From NCBI GenBank assembly GCA_039027435.1, contig JBCCKF010000007.1, positions 62,001 to 126,000 of the forward strand: a stretch of DNA of 64,000 nucleotides. Reading direction: 5' to 3'. The DNA is from CALBPI01 sp039027435 (GTDB lineage: Bacteria; Pseudomonadota; Gammaproteobacteria; Steroidobacterales; Woeseiaceae). Below are positions 50,874-61,451 of the stretch, in pieces. How positions within the stretch are numbered: position 1 is the first letter of the stretch; every line of letters starts with the position of its first letter. Made by a program: the position numbers and the translations under genes. Under the pieces are notes generated by a model. That model was not told the origin of the DNA and did no database searches. It worked only from the letters and a program-made list of their open reading frames with translations.

Positions 50874-53678
50874 CTACGGCACGCGGGGATCGTCGCTCCC
50901 AAAAAGCGGCAATAGCACCTCGCGGGATGTCTCCAGCACCGATTGCGCTTTAGCGTCACCGATCTCTTCCAACACTAATCCGTATTCGCTGAATGCGATC
51001 GCGCTAGACCAGCTCATTGGTTCACCGATCCCGGCAATCAGCTGTTCTATTTGCTCGCCCAGTGCCAAGGCGCGATCGAAATCGCCGACTGCACGAAAGT
51101 GTGCAGTCCCGGCACTCAAGACAGGGAGGATAGCCGGATAGTCCCTATAGCGAGCCTCAGCACTCGGCAAGATCTCATCAAATAGTACCGTTGCATCGTC
51201 AGTCTTTCCGGACTTGCTCAGCGCATCGACGAGTAGCGCTTCGGCGAACATCGCAGTGTTGCTCGCCATCCGATCCTTTTGCACCAACGCCTCACGAAGC
51301 AGCGACTCAGCTCGCGCATAATCACCCGCCCCCAACAGCGTTTCAGCTCGTCGTACGTAGATAATTCGCATCGTAAGACTGTCAGCGCCAGCACCGGCCT
51401 CCACGATCGCCTCCGCTTGGTCGTAAAGCCTTGCCGCAGACTCGAATTCTCGTAGGTGGCCGCGTAAAGCTGCGAGGTCGCGCACCGGCCTCGCGTAGAA
51501 CAGGCTTTGGTCACCAAAATTGTTCTTCGCGATCTCAATGGCCTCAGTACACGCCGCGATTGCCTCCTCGAAATCCCCTAGTCGCCGGGCAATCTGACAC
51601 TTCTGATAATAGAAGTAGACGAACTGGTCGTAGCCTGCCGGCCATACCCGCGCGCCACGCTCCAGCGCAGTATCGATGAGCGCATCGGCCTCGCGTAACT
51701 TCCCGACCTGAACCAGTGTTCCTGCGAGGTTGGCCATACGGATTAAGGTATTCGGTGCAAGCTCGCCGTCCACGCGTTCCGACAAAGACACCGTCTCGCG
51801 ATGTGTGGTGATCGCTTCAGCGAGCCGCCCCGCGTATTGCAGTGAGTTCGCGTAGTTGCCTCGCGCATCAATCGCCGAGGGTGTCTCTCTCTGCCCGATG
51901 CGATCGAGCTTCACCAGTGCCTGCGCCTCGATATCCAGCGCTTCGTCGACACGCCTCATATCGAACAGCGTGACGCCAATCCGCATCATAAGGAAGGCGA
52001 CGCGCTCATGGTTTGGTCCATAAAGAGATGTCGCCAGAGAAACCGCCTCCTCTCGATACGCCAGAGCCTCGTCATAAGCGCCGACTTGTCGATGTGCTTC
52101 GGACAGGATGTCGAGAACATCAAGAAGTACGTATTGGTCGGCCTGCGGTTGCTGCTCGAGAATCTCGAGCGCACGTTCGAGCATCGGAATGGCTCGTCGT
52201 TGTTGCCCCAACGCCGTCATATTGTTGCCGATGTTTTGCATGAGGCTCGCCTGCAACGCCGGTCGCACTTCCAGCGACTCGATGCGTTCGAAGCCTTGCT
52301 CGAGGAGCTCGACCGCGGTCACTTGCTGCCCTTTGGCGTTGTAAGGGGATGCGCTGTCAAAAAGGCTCGTAAGAAATCTTGCGATCTCGTTTGAACGTTC
52401 TGCCTGCATTTGTGCAGCATCGCGTTCCAGGGAAAGTTTGCCGGTGTAGAACACGACCAATGCGATCACGGTCACAGCAAACACCACCGACCCCGCCAGC
52501 GCGAGTAGATTTCGCCGAGCGAACTTGCGCGCCTTGTAGACTAGAGATGCAGGCCGCGCCGCAACCGGTCGGTCGGTGAGGTAACGCTCAATGTCTTCGC
52601 GCAGTGCCGCCGCCGTTGCGTAGCGTCGCTCGGGCTCTTTCTGCAAGGCCTTCAGCACGATGTTGTCGAGATCACCGACCAACATCCGTTGTGCGCGAGC
52701 CGCGGATGGAAGCCTGCCAGTACCTTCGCGTGTCACCGCCGCGCTGGGACGCTCCGGATCGGTTTCCAGAATCGCGCTCTCGATGCTCCGCTGTGAGTCT
52801 TCGCTCTCATCATAGGGAGACCGACCGGTTAAGAGTCGATAGAGCAACACGCCGAGCGAATACACATCCGAAGCAATCGATACGGGCTGGCCCAGAACAT
52901 GCTCGGGACTCGCGTAACTCAGCGTCATAGCGCGAGCATCCGCACGCGTGAGTGCCTGCGTCATGTCATAGCTACCCGCATCGAGAAGCTTTGCAATACC
53001 AAAGTCCAGCAGCTTCGGTTCACCACTGACATCGACAAGAATATTGCTCGGCTTGATATCGCGATGAACGACAAGATTGCGGTGTGCATAATCGAGTGCA
53101 TCGCACACTTTCTGGAACAGTCTTAGCCGCTCGCGAATCTCGAGTTGCTCTATATCGCAGTACGAATCAATCGGCCGTCCGTCGATGTACTCCATGACAA
53201 TGAACGGCAATTGCTCATCTGTGGACCCTCCATCGATCAAAGAAGCGATATTCGGGTGCTGCAGACTCGCAAGAATCTGCCGCTCTGCCCGAAAACGAGA
53301 AATCGCATCTGGGGCGAGCAGTTGCCCCGTCATAATTTTCAGCGCGGCTTTTTGCGCGTACTCACTATCGGATCGGTGTGCGAGAAACACCGCCCCCATG
53401 CCGCCGGCTGCAATACGTTCGTCAATGCGCCAGACACCAAGTGTGCGCCCAATCCAGATATCGTCGGTCGCTTCTGCGTAGGAGTCAGCAGCAGCGCGAA
53501 TGGGTGCCTCCAGCGAATCGTCTTGCTGCGCATCAGCGCGCAGGAGGTCCGTTAGTTTCGAGACAAGATCGGGATGCGACTTTGTGAAGTCCGCAAGGAA
53601 CGCTTCACGTTGCTCGTTATCGAGACTCGATGCCTCCTCAAACGCGCGCTCCAGAATGGTCCAATCAGTTGTGCTCAT
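50874..53678 (-). CDS. Membrane serine/threonine kinase with TPR domain (second)
   Basis: A 934-residue protein with an active Hanks-type kinase: AAGGMGAVFLAH, VVHRDIKPSN near 203, DFGIAKL near 224 and an APE-like YASPEHV. A membrane segment near 391-413 (LAGSVVFAVTVIALVVFY) and ~500 residues of TPR repeats follow. The sequence is collinear with the kinase at 4044 over its full length. It follows its ECF sigma gene by 22 bases on the same strand; this order is opposite to that of the first module. Confidence 0.9.
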   Translation of the reverse strand: MSTTDWTILERAFEEASSLDNEQREAFLADFTKSHPDLVSKLTDLLRADAQQDDSLEAPIRAAADSYAEATDDIWIGRTLGVWRIDERIAAGGMGAVFLAHRSDSEYAQKAALKIMTGQLLAPDAISRFRAERQILASLQHPNIASLIDGGSTDEQLPFIVMEYIDGRPIDSYCDIEQLEIRERLRLFQKVCDALDYAHRNLVVHRDIKPSNILVDVSGEPKLLDFGIAKLLDAGSYDMTQALTRADARAMTLSYASPEHVLGQPVSIASDVYSLGVLLYRLLTGRSPYDESEDSQRSIESAILETDPERPSAAVTREGTGRLPSAARAQRMLVGDLDNIVLKALQKEPERRYATAAALREDIERYLTDRPVAARPASLVYKARKFARRNLLALAGSVVFAVTVIALVVFYTGKLSLERDAAQMQAERSNEIARFLTSLFDSASPYNAKGQQVTAVELLEQGFERIESLEVRPALQASLMQNIGNNMTALGQQRRAIPMLERALEILEQQPQADQYVLLDVLDILSEAHRQVGAYDEALAYREEAVSLATSLYGPNHERVAFLMMRIGVTLFDMRRVDEALDIEAQALVKLDRIGQRETPSAIDARGNYANSLQYAGRLAEAITTHRETVSLSERVDGELAPNTLIRMANLAGTLVQVGKLREADALIDTALERGARVWPAGYDQFVYFYYQKCQIARRLGDFEEAIAACTEAIEIAKNNFGDQSLFYARPVRDLAALRGHLREFESAARLYDQAEAIVEAGAGADSLTMRIIYVRRAETLLGAGDYARAESLLREALVQKDRMASNTAMFAEALLVDALSKSGKTDDATVLFDEILPSAEARYRDYPAILPVLSAGTAHFRAVGDFDRALALGEQIEQLIAGIGEPMSWSSAIAFSEYGLVLEEIGDAKAQSVLETSREVLLPLFGSDDPRVP

Positions 53679-53700
53679 CGTTCCGTCAGCAGGTCCCGTT

Positions 53701-54261
53701 TCAGGGGTTCGTTAGTGCATCCTTGAGCCAGGCTCGTGCCATGCGCAGATGCCGATCCAGTGAGCTCGATGACATGCCAGTGACTTCTTCCATTTCCGCA
53801 AATGTGAGACCGCCGAAGTACTGCAGCTCAATCAACTCCGCCTTTCTTTTATCAATCGCCGCGAGCGCCTCAAGCGCATCATTCAACCGCACTAATTCGA
53901 TCGTCTGATCGGCACTACTCACTGCCGCCGGATCCAGCGTGACGCGCTGCGCATTCCCGCCGCGTTTGTCGGCGAGTTTGGCACTCGCATGATTGACCAA
54001 CAGTCGACGCATCATGCGAGCGGCAAGTGCGAAGAAGTGAGCCCGGTCCTGCCAGGTGATGTCGACACGCACGAGCGCCGCGAATGCTTCGTTGACCAAC
54101 GCCGTGGGCTGAAGCGTGTGCCCGGGACGTTCGCGAGCAAATGCACGACCCGCTCGATGACGAAGCTCGTCATAGACCAGCGGTGCCAACGCATCACCCG
54201 CTTCGGTGTCTCCGTCAATCCAGCGGTTGAGCAATTGTGTGATGTCTTTATCCTCGCCCAT
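53701..54261 (-). CDS. ECF-type RNA polymerase sigma factor (second)
   Basis: A 186-residue paralogue of 6919-7485 with the same start (ITQLLNRWIDGDTEAGDAL), region 2 (AHFFALAARMMRRLLVNHA) and region 4 helix-turn-helix (LTFAEMEEVTGMSSSSLDRHLRMARAWL). It lies between the lipoprotein and kinase genes, with which it is co-directional. The kinase is its probable regulator. Confidence 0.92.
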   Translation of the reverse strand: MGEDKDITQLLNRWIDGDTEAGDALAPLVYDELRHRAGRAFARERPGHTLQPTALVNEAFAALVRVDITWQDRAHFFALAARMMRRLLVNHASAKLADKRGGNAQRVTLDPAAVSSADQTIELVRLNDALEALAAIDKRKAELIELQYFGGLTFAEMEEVTGMSSSSLDRHLRMARAWLKDALTNP

Positions 54262-54331
54262 GACAGCAGTCTATCAGCAGCAGGGATGACATCTGGGCAT
54301 GCCACGATGGCGAGGACCGAACCCGCTCGCA

Positions 54332-56734
54332 CTACTCGTCCAACAGCAACTCTGCAACCGCATCGGCACCTGCTTCTAACGCTTCGCCAGGGCTAAGCAC
54401 GTTCAGCTCCGTCGCAAAGTCCTGACCATCGACCGTGACAAACGCGGAGTAGTCCAAGCCACTCGCGGTGTAGCCGAAGCCGGAGGGTATCGGCAAGGTC
54501 TGCGTACCGTTGTTGACGTCCTCTTTCGTCTGCTCGACGTTTTCACGAATTGGCAGCGCGTCCACGACATCTTGTGCCGCGATACGTTGATCGCTGGTCA
54601 CCTGAATCTGCGGTGCATTATCGCGCGCCTCTGCGACCGCCGCGGCATCACCGCTGCTCAGGATATTGCGGGTGTAGGTCTGGTCATACATCGTCAGTGT
54701 CGTGTTGAAGGGACCCGCAGTAATTCGACGCGTGATTCGGATGCGGCGTGAGTAAGTGCGTTGGTTATACGCCTCCGCCAAAGCAGCGCGAAGCGCCTCG
54801 CGAAGCGCCTCATCGTCATCTTCCAACGCGCGCGCCCTCAGGTTCTGCATTGCAGCAACATGCGGCACAATATTTGCGGCGGCCTGAGCGCGCGCTGAAG
54901 AGGCAACGTCGTCTGCGATGGCATTTTCATCCACAACATCGTCGACACAGACCGTGGCAAACACCACCGTGGTGCAGGTGTTGCGCATACGATTGAGCGC
55001 CGCAGTGCGAGCTCGTTCCTCGATGAGGCCGGGGATAGACTGTGCGGTCGCAATCGCCGTGTTCATCATCACAGGCAATGATTCGCGCAGTCCCCGCAAA
55101 CTCACTTCGAACTCATAATCCGCGGTCGCTTCCTCAAGGTCTGCGACTGCGTCGTCAATGCGAACAAGCTCGCGATCGAGTGCGTCCGAGACATCGCTGC
55201 GAAGCGTTGACTCGAAACTCGTGGGATACTCAACGCGTCCGACCGTCTCAAAATTAAGGAACGATAGCGAGAGCACCAGCGGCTCACCGTCCCCGGCCGT
55301 GGACCCCTCAAAGACAGCACCGTCATTGGAGAGCTGGATACTACCGCTGAGATTCGCGGCCGGGATCGTGCTCTCGAAGTTGCCACTGACATCGAAGAAG
55401 AAGCTGCCGATGTTGTCGAAATTGGCATCGGCGGAGAAGCCGCCTCGCGGCAATACGTGGAACCAATCGGGCACCCAGACATCTTCCTGATTAGCACCAA
55501 TATCCACGGAGAATGACCAGATCGATTCGCGTCGGAGCGGCTCGGAAACAAACAGCGCGCTCAGGCTTGCATCCGCGAAGTCGAAGACACCGACGTTGAG
55601 CACGTTGACGCCAAAATCCGCGATGCCGTTGGTGCCGGTCCGATGCTGAATCTCAGAGTTCAACACGTCGTCCCAGTCGATATCGCTAAAGCTCGGCTCA
55701 CGCATCACCCGATAACCCTGAATTTCGACAAGCTCGACGCCGCCCTTAAGGCCAAAGGTGATCTGGCCTCGCTCAACGGAGTCTCCGCCGAATGCATCAA
55801 GACCGGGAAAGCTCTGAACGGGCTCGAAACGGATCAGTCGGTTGAAAGACTCACCGCGCCCTGCACCAGTACCGTTTAGCTCGCCGTAGCGGTAGAGCAT
55901 CGTATCCGTCGGGTCAGCAATGATATGAATCTCGCCCTCGATCAACGGCACTTCCAGATTCTCGACGTTGACGATATTCGGATCGATGGGGTTGGTTACG
56001 GTCAGCTCTACGCCCGCACCGAGGAAATACACGAAGTAATCGATCTCATCCGGCAGATCGATGCCGAACGTCGGATCGGCGCTGATTTCCGCACCGCTCA
56101 TGAGACGCAGAAATGCTCGAACGCCCACATTGACGGCGACGTTGTCAGCGAGCGCCGGCGGAAGGTCTGTGTCACCAAAGATATCGAGCAAATTACCTTC
56201 TTCATCAAACTCCAGCGTGAGGTCTGAGTTCTCAAAGACCTGTTCACGCTCGCCGGTATTCACAGTCAGCGTGCCGACCGATCGATAGCCATTCGCCATC
56301 GGCGTTGTTGCACCCATCGGAACGAAGTTGGCTGTTGTTAATTGTTGCGGCGTGACCATCAATGAGAACGGCGCAAGAGATGCCGTTGCCTCTCCGTCAC
56401 TCACGCTGATGAGCACGTCTTCGGTGGTACCGACACTGGCAGCAAACGGCGTACCCGAGAGTTGCCCGGTCGCATCGTCGAAGGTGGCCCATGGCGGCTG
56501 GTTCTGAATACTGAACGTCAGCGTATCGCCGTCGGCGTCGCTGGCTGTCGGCGTAAACGTGTACAGCCTTCCTGCATTCGTCGTATCCGCCGGACTTCCG
56601 CTGATTACCGGTGCGTTGTTGCTCGGTGGCGGTACAGCCACTGTGGTGCCGCCTCCACCACCTCCACCGCCGCCACACGCGGTCAACAGTAGTGCGATTG
56701 CCATATAGGCGATTGATTTCGTTGTCTTATGCAT
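54332..56734 (-). CDS. Poly-Gly lipoprotein with Ig-like domain
   Basis: ATG 56734 is chosen: AGGAG lies eight bases upstream and the lipoprotein signal begins there; the longer frame to 56872 adds no signal. About 800 residues, with signal peptide, lipobox LTAC and nine Gly, as in the lipoprotein at 1965. An Ig-like He-PIG domain (DADGDTLTFSIQNQPPW) follows. The middle is beta-rich and the C-terminal third is helical. Surface-exposed lipoprotein of unknown ligand, probably controlled by the adjoining ECF sigma. Confidence 0.8.
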   Translation of the reverse strand: MHKTTKSIAYMAIALLLTACGGGGGGGGGTTVAVPPPSNNAPVISGSPADTTNAGRLYTFTPTASDADGDTLTFSIQNQPPWATFDDATGQLSGTPFAASVGTTEDVLISVSDGEATASLAPFSLMVTPQQLTTANFVPMGATTPMANGYRSVGTLTVNTGEREQVFENSDLTLEFDEEGNLLDIFGDTDLPPALADNVAVNVGVRAFLRLMSGAEISADPTFGIDLPDEIDYFVYFLGAGVELTVTNPIDPNIVNVENLEVPLIEGEIHIIADPTDTMLYRYGELNGTGAGRGESFNRLIRFEPVQSFPGLDAFGGDSVERGQITFGLKGGVELVEIQGYRVMREPSFSDIDWDDVLNSEIQHRTGTNGIADFGVNVLNVGVFDFADASLSALFVSEPLRRESIWSFSVDIGANQEDVWVPDWFHVLPRGGFSADANFDNIGSFFFDVSGNFESTIPAANLSGSIQLSNDGAVFEGSTAGDGEPLVLSLSFLNFETVGRVEYPTSFESTLRSDVSDALDRELVRIDDAVADLEEATADYEFEVSLRGLRESLPVMMNTAIATAQSIPGLIEERARTAALNRMRNTCTTVVFATVCVDDVVDENAIADDVASSARAQAAANIVPHVAAMQNLRARALEDDDEALREALRAALAEAYNQRTYSRRIRITRRITAGPFNTTLTMYDQTYTRNILSSGDAAAVAEARDNAPQIQVTSDQRIAAQDVVDALPIRENVEQTKEDVNNGTQTLPIPSGFGYTASGLDYSAFVTVDGQDFATELNVLSPGEALEAGADAVAELLLDE

Positions 56735-56917
56735 GGCTTTGACTCCTCTGTTCGTCCGCGCCATATACAGAGAAGCCGGATTCGATCGGCGTTTTGCCCA
56801 AAACAATTTGAGACCGGGTTGGCAGGGTTCAGGAAAGTGGTAATCTGAGGTGCTGCGCAATTTTTGCTGCACTAACCTCGACGAAGGAGGTTCTCACCAA
56901 ACGAAAAGGTAGAAGCG

Positions 56918-57733
56918 ATGTTGCCCAGCACCCTTTCCGACGCCCAAGAAGCGCGTCTCAACGCCATTGTCAGCGCCCTCTCATCCGATCCACGATTTAT
57001 CGCCATCAGCGCGAGCGGCTCGTTCGCATCCAATCAATTGGATCGGTACAGCGATCTCGATCTCACGCTCGTGATTGAGCCCGACGCGTATGAAGAGGTC
57101 ATGGCATCCAGATTCCACATTCTTGAGCACATCGATGGAATAACCGCCTGTTTCACTGGCGAACACGTCGGAGAGCCGAGGCTAGTGATCTCCATCTTTT
57201 CGCCCGATGCCACCCACGTCGACTTCAAGTTTGCATCGCTCGACGATGCGGCGGTGCGTGTCGATGACCCTGTAATCGTCTGGGAGCGGGACACGCGCTA
57301 TCGGGAACGCCTCGATGCATCGACCGCGTCCTACCCGTACCCGGAACCGCAATGGCTCGAGGATCGTATTTGGATATGGGTGCACTACGCAGCGACGAAG
57401 ATCGCCAGAGGCGAGTACTTTGAGTCTTTGGGCTTCCTGAGCTTCATTCGCAACACTGTCCTCGGTCCGATGGCCTTGCGCCAGAACGGAATGACACCTT
57501 CAGGAGTTCGCAAGCTCGAAGAGCGGCTGCAGGAGTTTGCGGTTGAACTCAAAGGCACCGTTGCGGGCGCAGACCGACAATCTCTGACGACAGCACTGCA
57601 CAAATGTATCGAGCTCTATGAAGACTTAATCGCTAATGAGTCGATCGACCGCAACGAAGCCGCAAAGCGGCTAAGCTTGGACTATCTCAAAAATGTATTG
57701 AGTGAAGAAAGCATTAATGGTCACAGTCAATGA
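56918..57733 (+). CDS. Nucleotidyltransferase-like protein, aminoglycoside-type
   Basis: A 271-residue protein with a minimal nucleotidyltransferase signature GSFASNQLDRYSDLDLTLV, the G-S...D-x-D motif of the DNA polymerase beta superfamily, near 31-50. Helical C-terminal half. Similar proteins adenylate small molecules, such as AadK-type aminoglycoside enzymes, but activity on an antibiotic is not shown. GAAGGAGG lies upstream. It overlaps the next start by four bases. Confidence 0.75.
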   Translation: MLPSTLSDAQEARLNAIVSALSSDPRFIAISASGSFASNQLDRYSDLDLTLVIEPDAYEEVMASRFHILEHIDGITACFTGEHVGEPRLVISIFSPDATHVDFKFASLDDAAVRVDDPVIVWERDTRYRERLDASTASYPYPEPQWLEDRIWIWVHYAATKIARGEYFESLGFLSFIRNTVLGPMALRQNGMTPSGVRKLEERLQEFAVELKGTVAGADRQSLTTALHKCIELYEDLIANESIDRNEAAKRLSLDYLKNVLSEESINGHSQ

Positions 57734-58794
57734 ATCGTAGATTGCGCAGTACTCTGCTGACACTTCTCTGCACTTCCCTCGTCGCGTGTGCTTCGGAACC
57801 TTTCGGACTAATGCGACTGGCGGATGACCGAGCGGACCCGACACTCTTGATTATCGTGAGGCTAACGCCGCCTGGGTTATCCATAGACAGTTACAACCCT
57901 ACTGATACGGAAGTGCTCGGCGCACTCATCGGTGGTGTACCCGGCGCTCTGACTGGCGCTGCATTGGATCAACTCACTGCGCTTCCGACCAAAGCGCGAG
58001 CGCGCCGTATGGAGGAGTGGTTAAACTCTGATGAACTAATCGATACGCTGCAGGCCAGTCTACTCTCAACCGTGGAGAGCGCGGTAAGCTCGGCTAACCT
58101 CGAGAGACACTTCGATGTCACAGTCTCACCGGAATGGGCGGAGAAAGATCACAGTAGCGAACCATTGAGCGGGGGCGACTCGCCAAAAGACTACACTGTG
58201 ATACTGACCGCTCGACTTCAGGTTGAAGGAGCACTGGACCGAATCAGGTCGTTTGTTCGGCACGACACCTATGAGCATAACGGACTATCGAACACCAACA
58301 AGCGTCTGTGGACTCGCGAAATAGTGCACTTGAGTCAGGTACGCGAATGGGTCAAAAGAAGGTACTTGCCTGGCGAACGGGCAGCGCTTCTGGAAACACT
58401 CAATGAGCAGCTAGTCGTCGCAGAAATTGAAAGGCCACGCGATATGGCTTCTTCAATGGTCTACATTCTGAAGGGTGAAATTGAGTACGTCCAAGACAGT
58501 ACGTTGGTTCCCCCCTACATAGCAGTTTCCGATAACTGGGGTCCGGATGTTGTCGGTGACTACATGCCTGAGGTTAGCAATCAGCTTGAGTACTTGTTGA
58601 GGAAGCTATGGGAGCAAGAGGTTAGACCGGCCGACTTCCGAGAAAGAGCCAAGCGATTTCGATACCGAAGTAGCCAAGTTGATACAAGATCCGAGACAAC
58701 TCGTGGTTATCCTCTCGAAACCTATAACGGCAACGACGTGTTTTGGACTTTTGACGATCGCTTGATCTCAGTACCGGACTCGCTGGCAGAATAG
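57730..58794 (+). CDS. Lipoprotein, function unknown (first of a related pair)
   Basis: A 354-residue protein with a lipoprotein signal (LRSTLLTLLCTSLVAC, lipobox LVAC). A glycine-rich membrane-like segment GALIGGVPGALTGAA lies near 57-71, then mixed alpha/beta with SPKDYTVILTARLQ. Its layout matches the lipoprotein at 61977: same glycine-rich segment position, DYxVxLxxxL strand and an acidic/basic C-terminus. It overlaps the nucleotidyltransferase stop by four bases. No known domain. Confidence 0.65.
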   Translation: MNRRLRSTLLTLLCTSLVACASEPFGLMRLADDRADPTLLIIVRLTPPGLSIDSYNPTDTEVLGALIGGVPGALTGAALDQLTALPTKARARRMEEWLNSDELIDTLQASLLSTVESAVSSANLERHFDVTVSPEWAEKDHSSEPLSGGDSPKDYTVILTARLQVEGALDRIRSFVRHDTYEHNGLSNTNKRLWTREIVHLSQVREWVKRRYLPGERAALLETLNEQLVVAEIERPRDMASSMVYILKGEIEYVQDSTLVPPYIAVSDNWGPDVVGDYMPEVSNQLEYLLRKLWEQEVRPADFRERAKRFRYRSSQVDTRSETTRGYPLETYNGNDVFWTFDDRLISVPDSLAE

Positions 58795-58863
58795 TCGCTA
58801 CATCGAAGTCCTCGACTAGATTCATCCCACACTAGGGTCGTAGCGACGGACAAGAGGTTTAAC

Positions 58864-61251
58864 GTGATTGCTCAGAAATCGAAATGGCTGCCCGTAGCGC
58901 TCTTAATCGCCTTTTTTGGTGCACAGGCTCACGGAGCTGAGTTTTCCGACGCGGATCTTGATTTCTTTCTTCAGGAGTCCTACAGCGCGGACAATGATGT
59001 CGGTGAGGAGAGCACAATCGAAGACCAGTTCTATCGAATTGCTGCTCGTGCTGACGCACCAGCCAGCGCAATTTCTGAGTTCGCAAGAGAGCTGGGTGTG
59101 TCGGAGCGTATCGCCACCGGCTACGCACACGCCCTGACAGTAAAGGTAAGACACGATCAACCGTGCGACGAACCCTGTGAACTTGGGCCTGAAAGTGAGC
59201 TCTACGAGGTGCTACTTGGGGCCGGGTTTCAGGATAACACTGGCCGGCTCGCCGTTAGTCTGGGTCAAACCGCCCAGAGATTTAGTGCAACGCACCCGAT
59301 ACCTTTACCTACACTTATTGCAATTCTTGCGAAGCACCCGGCGCGCGCTTATATCTTCTCTGAACTTTATTGGAGTGACTTCCAACCCGAATACGCAGCT
59401 GCCTTGGTTGCAACCGAACCGCAAAGTGCTTACAGCGCGGCAGCGATACGACACGTTTCATCCACCTTTGTTGGCTGCAATACTCAACAGAGCAGCGCTT
59501 TCTTGGCGCTGCTGGAACTTTCGACCGAAGCGCAGCTAGCGCTTGGGCGAGAGAGAGAAGTTTCCCTGTCATATGTTGAGGCGAGCATCTGGACACTGCT
59601 GCATTTGGTTCGGGTTGAGGAAGCCATTCGACTATTCGAAACGCACAAGAAAACGGTAATCGAACACGTCACTACAACTGCACCTCCTACTCACTCCGCC
59701 TACTGGGGCTACAGCAGAGACTTGGAAAGCGCTGCGTTTTTGCTTGATTTAGCTTATGGTTTCTTTGCCGCTGGAAACACAGCCGCAGCATTGGAGCTGT
59801 TGTCCGTGCGGGAGAAATACCAGCACCAGCAAGAGACTCCAGAGCAACACAACGCCGCAGTCGCTGTACTGAAAGAGTTAATGTCACCAAGTCTCAGTGC
59901 TGAAGAAGTTTACGACTTGGCACTGTACGGCAATCCGACCAAGCAATCGGTTAAATCTGATCACCACGGCTTCTATTTTCGCGACGAATACCGCTGGCTT
60001 CATGCGATGCGAGATCGGCCGTGGATCGACAGAGGTCTGTTCGCCAACTATCTCGAGGACTTTGGATATCACGAGATGGCCGCATACCTATCGCTCGAAC
60101 ACAAGAATCTATCTTGCTTTCCGATAGACATTGAAGACTCCATTCGTGAATTGGTGCCTCCCAAGTTTTTCGAAAGACGCGCTGCCTGGTCTGCAAAGCT
60201 TGGTGAGAAAGACACTGAAACAGCGCTCACGCTCGACACGAATTCCGACGGAGCCAAAGACTTCCGCTACCCGACCTACGACGAGCATATACTCCCAACC
60301 GAATATCGACGTACGCAAGAGTCGAGCGTCGAGCAGACATTACATGGCGACAACGAGAGCGTCTTACCAGCGGGCGTTTACGTTCCTGTGCCTGAGTCTG
60401 CGGTGCTTCGGTACGCTGAAGAACAAGGTGAACGGCGAATCCTGTTTATGGATGACGCAATTGATCGGCCTGGCTGGATAGCGGCGTACGGCATCTGGTA
60501 TCAGACTACCTTAGACTCCGGCTCTACCTGGGGACCGCCACTCTACCTCGGGCTCCAGCGGTTCTCTCCCTATGAGGTAGTAGCGAACTCTTCGCTTCCA
60601 TTGATCAACGGTGAAACGCTGCAGTTTGAGGTCGAGGTATACAGGACCGACCTGAGGCGGAAAGAGGGAAATGTCTATATTTCCATGCAACTAAGCGATC
60701 TCAAAAGGGACCGGGATGGCGACTCACTACTCGACTCTGTTGAGTACCGACTCGGGCTCGATCCAGAGAGTGCAGACACCGATGGCGACGGGATTATCGA
60801 CAGCGTCGACTCGCTGCCACTGACGCCTTACACGCTCGACACTCCAAATAGAGAAAAGATGCTTGCGCTTGCGATTCTGGAGACGACGCATGGCTACAAG
60901 CCCGGCGAAAAAGCAGCAGGGTTTTCTACCGATCCCAAGGTGAACCTTGGAGAACCAGATACACAACAGATGATTCCACTAGACGATACGCTGTTCCTTA
61001 TTGCAGACCCGACGATTTTCGATGGATTGACGCTCGATTCGCGACTGCTTGTCTACTCTAAGGAAGCCGCCAAACGAAACTCAACGGGGTCGGCACCTTT
61101 TTACCCAATACGCGTTCAACATATATTCCGCAAACCTGACGGGAAGGAGTTCTATATTGTTTGGTCAGCAACGTGGCAGGGAGGAGAATTTTCTGCGATT
61201 TGCGACGATAACGCGTGCGTCGTTAAGCAAATCAAAAACTGGATTGTATAG
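58864..61251 (+). CDS. Exported protein with TSP3 calcium-binding repeats
   Basis: GTG start with AGAGG upstream. The 795-residue product has a signal peptide (VALLIAFFGAQAHGA). A long helical region resembling repeats precedes a TSP3-type segment near 614-650 (DRDGDSLLDSVEYRLG and DTDGDGIIDSVDSLP) that should bind calcium. The C-terminal part is beta-rich with one CDDNAC pair. It is probably secreted or envelope-associated. Function unknown. Confidence 0.7.
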   Translation: MIAQKSKWLPVALLIAFFGAQAHGAEFSDADLDFFLQESYSADNDVGEESTIEDQFYRIAARADAPASAISEFARELGVSERIATGYAHALTVKVRHDQPCDEPCELGPESELYEVLLGAGFQDNTGRLAVSLGQTAQRFSATHPIPLPTLIAILAKHPARAYIFSELYWSDFQPEYAAALVATEPQSAYSAAAIRHVSSTFVGCNTQQSSAFLALLELSTEAQLALGREREVSLSYVEASIWTLLHLVRVEEAIRLFETHKKTVIEHVTTTAPPTHSAYWGYSRDLESAAFLLDLAYGFFAAGNTAAALELLSVREKYQHQQETPEQHNAAVAVLKELMSPSLSAEEVYDLALYGNPTKQSVKSDHHGFYFRDEYRWLHAMRDRPWIDRGLFANYLEDFGYHEMAAYLSLEHKNLSCFPIDIEDSIRELVPPKFFERRAAWSAKLGEKDTETALTLDTNSDGAKDFRYPTYDEHILPTEYRRTQESSVEQTLHGDNESVLPAGVYVPVPESAVLRYAEEQGERRILFMDDAIDRPGWIAAYGIWYQTTLDSGSTWGPPLYLGLQRFSPYEVVANSSLPLINGETLQFEVEVYRTDLRRKEGNVYISMQLSDLKRDRDGDSLLDSVEYRLGLDPESADTDGDGIIDSVDSLPLTPYTLDTPNREKMLALAILETTHGYKPGEKAAGFSTDPKVNLGEPDTQQMIPLDDTLFLIADPTIFDGLTLDSRLLVYSKEAAKRNSTGSAPFYPIRVQHIFRKPDGKEFYIVWSATWQGGEFSAICDDNACVVKQIKNWIV

Positions 61252-61262
61252 AGACATAGAGC

Positions 61263-61451
61263 CTAATCGTCATCGATAGCAGCATCCTCGAAGTGCTGAA
61301 TCGCTTTCTCGAACTTGTCGCGGCAACCCGGATTGCAGAACCCGACTACCTGGCCGTTGTAGGTGGTGAGTGAGTCTTCGGCGACAGGGTCGCCCGACCA
61401 CGGGCAAATCTCGTTGATGCAGTTTTCGAGTGTGAGTTCGCTCAAGACCAA
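61263..61451 (-). CDS. Small YHS/TRASH-like metal-binding protein
   Basis: A 62-residue protein with CPWSGDPVAEDSLTTY and VVGFCNPGCRDKFEKA, the cysteine arrangement of small YHS/TRASH-type metal-binding domains. It starts at ATG with a weak ribosome site. It may handle copper or zinc. It converges with the TSP3-repeat gene, 11 bases away. Confidence 0.75.
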   Translation of the reverse strand: MVLSELTLENCINEICPWSGDPVAEDSLTTYNGQVVGFCNPGCRDKFEKAIQHFEDAAIDDD

